From an uncultured Propionimicrobium sp. (GTDB lineage: Bacteria > Actinomycetota > Actinomycetes > Propionibacteriales > Propionibacteriaceae): a stretch of DNA of 64,000 bases. The notes beneath the pieces were generated by a model. That model was not told where the DNA came from and made no database searches. It saw nothing but the letters and a program-made list of their open reading frames with translations. The stretch is from assembly GCA_946221385.1 (NCBI GenBank), contig CAMIGX010000005.1:1-64000 (forward strand), given 5' to 3'. The number at the start of each line of letters is the position of its first letter. The first letter of the stretch is position 1. The translations under genes were made by a program, and so were the position numbers. Below, one piece after another: positions 11,420 to 17,765 of the stretch.

Positions 11420-13201
11420 ATGAACAGGCTAATGCGACGCTATTCGGCCTGGTTGGCTGCATTCGTCATGATGGTGGCGGTGCCGCTGATTTCTGCGCCG
11501 AACGCGGCTGCGGCGGAAGACTCTGTCGATAGCTGGACCGTCAACTTCGTCGTCCAAGAAAATGGTGACGTCTCCGTCCGCGAAGAGCTCGTCTATCGGT
11601 TTGGCAGTTCAGACCGGCACGGCATTTATCGACTATTGGTTACCCGTGAACCATTCGACGATAAAAACGACCGAATTTATGAAATCGAAGATATTCAGGT
11701 ATCCAGTCCCGACGCGCCCGACAAATTCGTCGTCAATCCAAAAGGTAAGGGACGCGAGCGAGATATTGAGATAAAAGTCGGCGATCCGGACGTCACTATC
11801 CGAAATAAGACCGCGACTTATGTCTTGGAATATCGAATGACCGGGACATTGCGTAGTTTCGCCGATCACGACGAGTTCTACTGGAATGTCCTGACCCCGC
11901 GCGATCCAATGGTCCGTGACGTGCGCATCACCGTCGAGGCGCCCGGTGGTATCACGATGGCCAATTGTTTCGTCGGTCCGAAACAGTCCACGACCGCCTG
12001 CGATTCGGCGGTCATTGATTCTGCTGGCAAGGCTGAATATCGACAAGATCAGAAAGCTGCGGATCATTTCGTGACGATCGGAGCCGGCCTGCAAAAAGGT
12101 GCAGTCGCTGATGCCACGCCGAATTTGGAGCCGAAAGCTAATGCCGTCTTGGAATGGGCCAAGACCATCGGCATTCTAGCTGCGTTATTTGGTGGCCTGT
12201 ATTTCGGCTTCAAATGGCTCAACAAACTGCTGCTGCGCGGCAGTGGTGATTACGAATTTGTTGACGTCGCACCCGGCAATATCCCGGCGGATTATCAAAC
12301 GGCGCCGACCAAGCGTACGCAAAGCCGCAACAAGACGATCGTCCCGGTCAGGTTCAATCCGCCGGATCTTCCCATTGGGTTGATGGCGGGAGTTCGTGAT
12401 CAGGTGACTTCGGGACAACTGTCAGCGCTCCTGCAGTCAATGGCCGTCAAAGGCATCATTGGGCTGCGTGCGACCAAGACTGAAAGCAAGGCGTACGCAA
12501 AACTCGTCGACCCAAGCAAGGTCGAATATCCCTATGAGCGTCTCATCGTCGACCAGATGTTTTTGCCGCATGGCTACGAAGAAATCGAGCTATCCGATCC
12601 GGACGATCAATTGCGCGAAGCAGTCGTCAATCTCAATGATCAGCTCAAATCTGATGCCATCAGCGAGGGCCTGTTGACCGCAAAGCGTGGCGCTGCTGGC
12701 GGAATTATTATCCACGTGGTGGTCGCTATCGTGATTGCGATCGCGTTGAGCCCCTTCTTGCCTAGTTGGGCTGTCGGGTTAGCGATGATCATTCCGTTTT
12801 TTGCCGGATCGAATTATGTGGGACTAAAGTGGCGGAATTTCGCGACCGCACGGGGCCAGGCTTATTGGTATCAACTCAAGGGATTTGAGGAATATCTGAA
12901 GACTGCAGAGGCAGACCAGCTTCGGTTCGAAGAGGGCGAAGACATCTTCAGCAAATATCTGCCATGGGCGACTTTGGTTGGACAAACCAAGAAGTTCACC
13001 AGGCTTTGCCGCGAACTCGTCGAGCAAGGACGGATGGCTGAACCAAATCCGGCTTGGTACTACGGTGGCAATTTCAGTCTGGATCTGGAATGGGATTCGA
13101 TCAGCAGCCACATGTCGGATTTCTCCAGTTCCGACAGTTCCTCGTTTGCCGGCGGCTCCTCCGGCGGTGGCGGCGGTGGTGGCGGATCGGGCTCGTGGTG
13201 A
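11420..13201 (+). CDS. DUF2207 membrane protein (second paralogue)
   Basis: This 593-residue protein has the same architecture as the gene before it: a signal peptide (hydrophobic WLAAFVMMVAVPLISAPNAAA), the DUF2207 ectodomain (FVVQENGDVSVREELVYRFG, HDEFYWNVLTPRDP), a TM segment, the PVRFNPPD motif, a hydrophobic hairpin, EADQLRFEEGEDIFSKYLPWA, and a Ser/Gly tail ending GSGSW. The shared EEGEDIFSKYLPWA block is nearly identical in the two genes, consistent with tandem duplication followed by divergence. Codon use is somewhat less GC-biased than in the first copy. The biochemical role of DUF2207 proteins is not known to me. Confidence 0.85.
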   Translation: MNRLMRRYSAWLAAFVMMVAVPLISAPNAAAAEDSVDSWTVNFVVQENGDVSVREELVYRFGSSDRHGIYRLLVTREPFDDKNDRIYEIEDIQVSSPDAPDKFVVNPKGKGRERDIEIKVGDPDVTIRNKTATYVLEYRMTGTLRSFADHDEFYWNVLTPRDPMVRDVRITVEAPGGITMANCFVGPKQSTTACDSAVIDSAGKAEYRQDQKAADHFVTIGAGLQKGAVADATPNLEPKANAVLEWAKTIGILAALFGGLYFGFKWLNKLLLRGSGDYEFVDVAPGNIPADYQTAPTKRTQSRNKTIVPVRFNPPDLPIGLMAGVRDQVTSGQLSALLQSMAVKGIIGLRATKTESKAYAKLVDPSKVEYPYERLIVDQMFLPHGYEEIELSDPDDQLREAVVNLNDQLKSDAISEGLLTAKRGAAGGIIIHVVVAIVIAIALSPFLPSWAVGLAMIIPFFAGSNYVGLKWRNFATARGQAYWYQLKGFEEYLKTAEADQLRFEEGEDIFSKYLPWATLVGQTKKFTRLCRELVEQGRMAEPNPAWYYGGNFSLDLEWDSISSHMSDFSSSDSSSFAGGSSGGGGGGGGSGSW

Positions 13202-13287
13202 GCTGGACGCGATGAACGTGGATGCGGGAATAGTGCTCGATCAGGTATTGTTGAATGTCCTGATCAGTCAAAGACTGGTCATGGATT

Positions 13288-13293
13288 GATAAT
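13288..13293 (+). promoter_or_regulatory. -10 box of the ssrA promoter
   Basis: GATAAT, within TGATAATTC, lies 7 bases upstream of the first base of the mature tmRNA at 13301, the correct place for its promoter. I see no convincing -35 box. Confidence 0.5.
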
Positions 13294-13300
13294 TCAACAG

Positions 13301-13669
13301 GGGGGTGACTGGTTTCGACTGGGGACGGTAGTCCTGGGAGAAGCGGGCCGAGAAGCCAAGGTCAACTCGTTAATGTTCCTTGGAAACCAATAAGTGCCGA
13401 AAACGTTCGCACTGACTTCGCTCTCGCTGCCTGATCAGTGATCGAAGGGTCAGCCCGGATGTAGCCTTTCGTCCGGATTCTGGCCTCATTTAAAAGGCTT
13501 GCTGATCGATCCTCGTCTGGTGGATCGATCGGGACTTTAATCAGACTGAGCCTGTCCGCAACTGGCTGACGTGAGTGCGGGGGCTGAGAACACGACAGTG
13601 TCAGCTGCGCCCGGAGAAGGTCCAGGTCGCCTCGTCAGGACGCGGGTTCAATTCCCGCCACCTCCACCC
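13301..13669 (+). ncRNA. ssrA: Transfer-messenger RNA (tmRNA)
   Basis: tmRNA rescues stalled ribosomes and adds a degradation tag. The 5' end GGGGGTGACTGGTTTCGAC is the conserved tmRNA start. Its first seven bases pair with CACCTCC at 13659-13665 to form the acceptor stem (one G-U pair), followed by discriminator A13666. The T arm is GCGGG-TTCAATT-CCCGC at 13642-13658. The tag frame begins at GCC 13396 and reads AENVRTDFALAA, with TGA at 13432-13434. After the discriminator the DNA reads CCC rather than CCA, so the terminal A is not encoded. This may reflect the island junction at the gene's 3' end. Confidence 0.95.
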
Positions 13670-13707
13670 CAGTGGGAAGTGTTGAACTCTCGCGAGAGGG
13701 TCAGCAC

Positions 13708-13870
13708 TTCCCCCCATTTCCTTTGTCTGCATGAGCTTCTCGTAGGTGATCGGCTCGCCGCGGTCGTAGAACCACGAGGCGATGCTCAACGTCTGCAGGC
13801 CCACGAAGACCTTGTCGACGAAGTAGTCCAGCAAGGCTTCCCGCGTCGCCGGGTCGTCGGGTCGGGCGCG
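13708..13870 (-). pseudogene. Remnant resembling the C-terminus of a serine recombinase/integrase
   Basis: In one minus-strand frame the sequence reads ARPDDPATREALLDYFVDKVF, then VGLQTLSIASWFYDRGEPIT and YEKLMQTKEMG. LLDYFVDKVFV followed by a short beta-rich tail resembles the end of serine recombinases (compare LIDTFVNKVYLYDD). The frame then runs antisense into the 3' end of ssrA and stops at 13601. There is no catalytic domain, so only a tail survives. A fragment of this type touching the attachment site is what a degraded integrative element would leave. The family call rests on motif resemblance only. Confidence 0.4.
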
Positions 13871-13879
13871 GCCGGATAG

Positions 13880-14608
13880 GACATGACGGGCCCGCGCCGA
13901 TCGCTTGCACGGTCCGACAGTGCACCGATCACGTCGCCGTTGGCGGAGCCGACCGAGCTGCGCACGACTGCCGCGAGGTCGAAGTCTTGCGCCCGACCGA
14001 GGACGAGCGCGCAGGGCTCGGCGAGCAGGAAGATGTGTCCGTTGCCCGTCGGATGCCCCTCGACGCGTTGGCCAACCGGGTCGTCGTCCACTATGGCGAC
14101 CAGCCGCTGCCTGAAGGCGGCGTAGCTGCCGGTCCGGCTCTCCATCAACCTGCGGACCTCCGGGTCGGCCAGCTTGCGCTTGCCGTTGCTAGACCTGCCC
14201 CAGTAGCTGTCGTCGACCATGTGCGGAGCGAGCGGGGAAGGCGGCACCTCGACCACAAGCACGCCGTGGGAGGTATCGCCGTCGGGGTGACGACGGGGGA
14301 GAGCGGAGGGTGCACCGACATCTTCGCCACGTCCGAGATCCGGTCCGCGAGCTTCGCGGTGTCGCATCCGACCACCTCGAACGTCTTGTCGCGCACGCCG
14401 AACACGAGCACGCCGCCGTCCACGCTGAGCGAGGCCAGGTCGCGCGCGAGCTCGGTGTTCACGGCCTTGTTCGACGGGCCGAGCATCTCCTTCAGCTCGA
14501 CCCATTACTGCTCGGCGAGCCGACCGCCCGCTGCGGCGTCGACCACTGCTCCCACGTCCCCAGCGGCACCTGGCCGACCGTCGGCCCCAGGTAGTGGACC
14601 TGCGTCAT
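13880..14608 (-). pseudogene. Broken AlbA_2/Schlafen-like DNA-binding domain gene
   Basis: The coding signal is split over three frames. From ATG 14608 one frame gives MTQVHYLGPTVGQVPLGTW. A second, preceded by an in-frame TAA, gives WVELKEMLGPSNKAVNTELA, RDLASLSVDGGVLVFGVRDK and TFEVVGCDT. After a frameshift near 14285-14300 the third continues DGDTSHGVLVVEVPPSPLAP and HMVDDSYWGRSSNGKRKLADP. WVELK...ARDLASLSVDGGVLVFGV is typical of AlbA_2 (Schlafen-type) domains, which often occur in accessory and defence genes. With two frameshifts and a stop it should be inactive unless there are sequencing errors. The natural 3' end is unclear and overlaps the recombinase-like remnant. Confidence 0.65.
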
Positions 14609-14925
14609 CGTCGTCTCCATCTGTTCGATCCGGCCTGCGGGGCCGCAGCTGGGCGAGCCACGTCCACGACCGAGCACGACGTTGGCGGGTGCCACCGACA
14701 CCGACGGCCTGAAGGTTTTGTCAGTGGCGAGGTGTTCCATTGCTTCCATGAGCCACCGAGTTCCCGACGCATCGAACCAGATTGCGTCCCGAATTGCACC
14801 CTGGCCGCGGCGCACGAGCCACGGGGCGCTCGTCGACGTCCTGTCGACCTGCATGGTAACGCAAGTCGGTGACGTTACCGGGAAACGAGTTACCCGACAG
14901 GTCGACTCGTCATGCCGCGATGTAT
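14609..14925. other. Island sequence without a recognisable intact gene
   Basis: This GC-rich stretch upstream of the broken AlbA_2 gene has open minus-strand frames with no product I recognise. It may hold a further decayed gene. It contains one copy of the 13-bp operator-like palindrome at 14874-14886. Confidence 0.4.
14874..14886. promoter_or_regulatory. Distal operator-like 13-bp palindrome
   Basis: GTTACCGGGAAAC is an exact copy of the first unit of the operator array at 15028-15066. It lies about 150 bp upstream of that array and about 40 bp upstream of the promoter-like TTGACG. It could be a secondary operator allowing looping. Confidence 0.55.
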
Positions 14926-14953
14926 TTGACGACGTGAGAATCCCCAATATAAG
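14926..14953 (+). promoter_or_regulatory. Promoter-like sequence upstream of the kfrA-like gene and jet operon
   Basis: TTGACG at 14926-14931 and TATAAG at 14948-14953 are separated by 16 bases, a near-consensus housekeeping promoter. It points towards the KfrA-like gene, whose start codon is 139 bases downstream of the -10 box, and no other promoter as good was seen before the operon. Confidence 0.55.
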
Positions 14954-14980
14954 GCATTTGCGCAATATAAGGCATTTGCG
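14945..14980. repeat. Tandem 18-bp direct repeat carrying duplicated -10-like boxes
   Basis: CAATATAAGGCATTTGCG occurs twice head to tail (14945-14962 and 14963-14980) without mismatch. Each copy contains TATAAG, so the putative -10 box is duplicated (second copy 14966-14971). The junction forms TTGCGCAA, a short palindrome. It may be a regulator site or a spacing duplication in the promoter. Confidence 0.8.
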
Positions 14981-15027
14981 GGTCATAGACGGATCTTTCG
15001 ATCTACCGCCAACAGCGATACCATGAT

Positions 15028-15066
15028 GTTACCGGGAAACGTTACCCGGAAACGTTACCGGATAAC
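15028..15066. promoter_or_regulatory. Operator array: three abutting 13-bp palindromic repeats
   Basis: The units are GTTACCGGGAAAC (15028-15040), GTTACCCGGAAAC (15041-15053) and GTTACCGGATAAC (15054-15066). Each is a near-perfect palindrome with consensus GTTWCCSGGWAAC, and there is no gap between them. The array ends 25 bases before the start codon of the KfrA-like gene, immediately upstream of its ribosome site. KfrA-family proteins are known to bind repeats upstream of their own genes, so an autoregulatory operator is the natural reading. The tandem arrangement also resembles plasmid iterons. Confidence 0.75.
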
Positions 15067-15091
15067 GCATGGCAGGAGAGGAGAGGCCGTC

Positions 15092-15559
15092 ATGGCTGAT
15101 GTCACCCCCGAGGATCGCGCCCGGGCCGCGGCGCGCGCGCTGACCGCCGAAGGCAACCCGGTCACGTCTCGTGCGATCCGGGACCGCGCGAAGGTGCGGA
15201 TGGCCGTGGCTGCGCAGGTCGCCCGCGAGGCTAACGAGCCCGTGGCTGCGGCCGCTCAGACGCCCGACCTGCCCGACCAGGTCACCGAGCAGGTCGCAGC
15301 CCTGTGGCGTGCTGCCGTCGAGGCGGCCAAGGAGAAGCACGCCGCGGAGATGGCGTCGGCGGCCCAGCGCCTGGCCGAGGCGCAGACCGAGCGTGACGAC
15401 GCCGTGCAGCTGGTCGTCGAGCTGGAGGAGAAACTGGCCGAGGCCGAGGACGCGCTCGCCCGGGCCCAGGAGGCCGAGACCAGGGCAACTGCGGCAGAGG
15501 CACGCGCCGACGGTCTGCGAGAGGCCCTCGCCGCGCTCGGGTCCGGGCAGGACAGGTAG
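15092..15559 (+). CDS. KfrA-like DNA-binding coiled-coil protein, probable regulator of the jet operon
   Basis: The protein has 155 residues from ATG 15092, chosen because GGAGAGGAGAGG precedes it; the frame continues upstream to 15023 but crosses the operator array. Residues about 4-45 (VTPEDRARAAARALTAEGNP, then VTSRAIRDRAKVRMAVAAQV) resemble the KfrA_N helix-turn-helix of plasmid proteins. Residues about 65-150 are an Ala/Glu-rich coiled coil, as in KfrA, which uses a long coiled coil to multimerise. The stop is 9 bases before jetA, so it is co-transcribed with jetABCD. I infer an autoregulatory repressor acting on the repeats at 15028-15066. A structural role in the defence complex is an alternative. 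It is shorter than classical KfrA (over 300 residues). Confidence 0.7.
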   Translation: MADVTPEDRARAAARALTAEGNPVTSRAIRDRAKVRMAVAAQVAREANEPVAAAAQTPDLPDQVTEQVAALWRAAVEAAKEKHAAEMASAAQRLAEAQTERDDAVQLVVELEEKLAEAEDALARAQEAETRATAAEARADGLREALAALGSGQDR

Positions 15560-15568
15560 GACCAAGAC

Positions 15569-17053
15569 GTGGCCCATGACATCCGCGCCGACGTCGCGCG
15601 GGTGGAGTCCGCCCTCGACACCCCCACGCTCAAGCTGCTGGACCGCAAGTCCGCAGCGATCGCGCTGCCGATCTTCGCGCAGCTGTTCCCGGATAACGCC
15701 GATCCCATCCCGGTGGAGCGCTTCTACACCAGGGTCGACGCCTTGCTCGACGAGCTGCGGGCGTCCGGCTACCAGGTCACGAAGGCCACCGGGAAGGAGC
15801 TGGCCGCCCAGTGGGTCCGCGAGCGCTGGCTCTACCGCGATCCTGGTCGCGGCGAGGAGACTTTCCGGCTGACCGGCGACGCGGAGCAGGCTCTCGACTA
15901 CGTCACCCGGGCCACCAGGACCTCCTTGAACGTGTCCGCCTCCCGCATCGAGACCATGCGGCGGGTCGTCGCCGAGGCTGCGCTGGCCGCCCACCCGGAC
16001 CGGGAAGAGCGGATGCGCCGGCTCGACGAGGAGATTGCACGCCTCACCGCCGAGTACGAGCGGCTGCAGGGCGGGGGAGAGCTGCAGTCGGCCAGCGACG
16101 ACGACCTGGCCGAGCAGTTCTCCAACGTCCTGCGCGAGCTGGACGGCCTGCCCGCCGACTTCCGACGGGTCGAAGAGGTCGTCCGCTCGATGCACAAGGA
16201 CGTCGCCAAGCGGTTCCGGGAGGAAGACCGCCCGGTGGGAGAGGTCATCGACGAGTACCTGGACCAGTCCGACTCGCTGCTGACGTCCACGCCGGAAGGC
16301 CGCGCGTTCAGCGGCGCCCTTGAGCTGCTGCGCAAGCCAGACTGGCTGGGACGCCTGCGCGCCGACCTGGGCACGATCCTCGACCACCCGCTCGCCGACG
16401 CGCTTATGCCGGAGGAGAACCGGCAGCTCCGCAACGCCGTGGACGTCATCCGGCGCGGGATCGACGGGGTCCTCGACCAGCGGCGGCGAGCGACGACCAC
16501 CCTGCGCGAGCACATCGAGAACTACGATCACGTGCGCAACCGTGAGCTGGACGAGGTCCTCAAGGGGATCGACGTCGAGCTGCGCGTCTGGATGCAGCAC
16601 GCCCGTCCCCGCGCCCACGTCGACGTCGACCTGATCCCGGCCCCGCTGGGCATCGAGGCACTGAAGCTGACGACGTTCGATCCGGACAGCGAACGCCCGC
16701 CGGAGCCCCTCGAAGACGTCTCCGACCAGATCCCCGATCCGCCGGGCCTCGATGAGATCCGCAGCCAGGGAGGGCCTACGTTCACCGACCTCCGACATCT
16801 CATAGCTGAGGCCGTCGCCTCCGGCGGCCTGCAGTCGGCCGCCGAGCTCTTCAACGGCTTCCCCGACGACCTGAAGCGGCCGGTGGAGGTCTTCGGGCTG
16901 CTGCATCTGCTGGCCGGTGCGGGGGCCGACATGGACCTCGAGCACCGCGACCCGGTGGTCACCCTCCGTCCCGACGGGACGGTCCGCACGCTCGCCATGC
17001 CCCTCACGGCGGTGGCGCAGGCACCTGAGCCCAGAGGAGGCCACGATGACTGA
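15569..17053 (+). CDS. jetA: Wadjet anti-plasmid system protein JetA (DUF3375, kleisin-like)
   Basis: JetA is the kleisin/MukF-like subunit that bridges the heads of the JetC SMC dimer. The 494-residue product begins at GTG 15569 with TAGGA 8 bases upstream. The DUF3375 hallmarks are LKLLDRKSAAIALPIFAQLF near the N-terminus, a winged-helix region with ELRASGYQV and AAQWVRERWLYRDPGRGEET, FRLTGDAEQALDYV, and a helical middle with MHKDVAKRFREEDRPVGEV. Gene order jetA-B-C-D with overlapping ends is the standard Wadjet order. Its 3' end overlaps jetB by 8 bases. It is intact and strongly GC-rich, unlike the core genes around the island. Confidence 0.93.
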   Translation: MAHDIRADVARVESALDTPTLKLLDRKSAAIALPIFAQLFPDNADPIPVERFYTRVDALLDELRASGYQVTKATGKELAAQWVRERWLYRDPGRGEETFRLTGDAEQALDYVTRATRTSLNVSASRIETMRRVVAEAALAAHPDREERMRRLDEEIARLTAEYERLQGGGELQSASDDDLAEQFSNVLRELDGLPADFRRVEEVVRSMHKDVAKRFREEDRPVGEVIDEYLDQSDSLLTSTPEGRAFSGALELLRKPDWLGRLRADLGTILDHPLADALMPEENRQLRNAVDVIRRGIDGVLDQRRRATTTLREHIENYDHVRNRELDEVLKGIDVELRVWMQHARPRAHVDVDLIPAPLGIEALKLTTFDPDSERPPEPLEDVSDQIPDPPGLDEIRSQGGPTFTDLRHLIAEAVASGGLQSAAELFNGFPDDLKRPVEVFGLLHLLAGAGADMDLEHRDPVVTLRPDGTVRTLAMPLTAVAQAPEPRGGHDD

Positions 17054-17765
17054 TCTCGACGGTGGCGACGAGCCGAACGTCGAAGACGAGGAGGAGTACA
17101 CCTCGCTCGCCATGTTCGAAGGCGACACCTCGACCCTCTTCCCCGACCAGCGCCGATGCCTGAACGCGCTGCTGAAGAACCGTTACCTGTCCGCGGACCG
17201 CAACCCTGAGCAGTGGGCCGTCCTGATGGCCAACACCGACCTGATCCGCAGCCGGCTGAACGACCTGTTCCTCGACCTGCGGGTGGACCGCGTGCGCCAG
17301 ATCGCCTTCAAGCGCCAGGCGGCCAACGGCGACGAGCCGCTTCCGTCCCTGCTGCGGGCCTCCTCCCACACTAAGGAGGAGACCATCGTCATGGTCTACC
17401 TGCGGCGGCGGTTCTTAACCCAGCGGCGAGAGGGCGACGACGTCGTGTTCGTCGACCGCCAGGCGCTCCTGGACGAGGTGGCCGACATGCGCCCTGTCGA
17501 CGCGACGAACCTGGCCATGGACCGCAAGCGGGCCGACAAGGCCATCGAGTCCCTCGCGAGCGCCGGCGTGCTGCTGCGCACCGGCGACCCCGACCGCTTC
17601 CAGATCTCCCCGATCGTCGAGGTGCTGATGCCGGTCGAAAAGCTGCGCGCGCTGTGGACGTGGCTGATCGAGACCAACCAGGGCGGCACGGATCCGGACG
17701 AGGACCTGCCCGCCGACGAGACGCTCGACGACCTTCTCGTCGATGCAGACGAGGAGGAGTCATGA
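17046..17765 (+). CDS. jetB: Wadjet protein JetB (DUF4194, KITE-like)
   Basis: JetB is the MukE/KITE-like winged-helix subunit of the Wadjet SMC complex. From ATG 17046, preceded by GAGGAGG, it has 239 residues. The start lies inside the end of jetA. The N-terminus is acidic (DGGDEPNVEDEEEYTS). The core has RCLNALLKNRYLSADRNPEQW and TDLIRSRLNDLFLDLRVDR, then KEETIVMVYLRRRFL, typical of DUF4194. The second half, with ALLDEVADMRPVDATNLAMD, looks like a winged helix, and the tail is very acidic. Its stop overlaps the jetC ATG (ATGA), implying coupled translation and fixed stoichiometry. Confidence 0.93.
   Translation: MTDLDGGDEPNVEDEEEYTSLAMFEGDTSTLFPDQRRCLNALLKNRYLSADRNPEQWAVLMANTDLIRSRLNDLFLDLRVDRVRQIAFKRQAANGDEPLPSLLRASSHTKEETIVMVYLRRRFLTQRREGDDVVFVDRQALLDEVADMRPVDATNLAMDRKRADKAIESLASAGVLLRTGDPDRFQISPIVEVLMPVEKLRALWTWLIETNQGGTDPDEDLPADETLDDLLVDADEEES

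Noticed and set aside
13786..14505. Single 239-residue minus-strand gene
   Set aside because: Only its middle resembles AlbA_2; the start and end are out-of-frame readings of neighbouring remnants, so a frameshifted pseudogene explains it better.
15029..17128. Long minus-strand open frame of 699 residues opposite jetA and the KfrA-like gene
   Set aside because: High third-position GC opens antisense frames; the plus strand encodes recognisable JetA and the operon structure.
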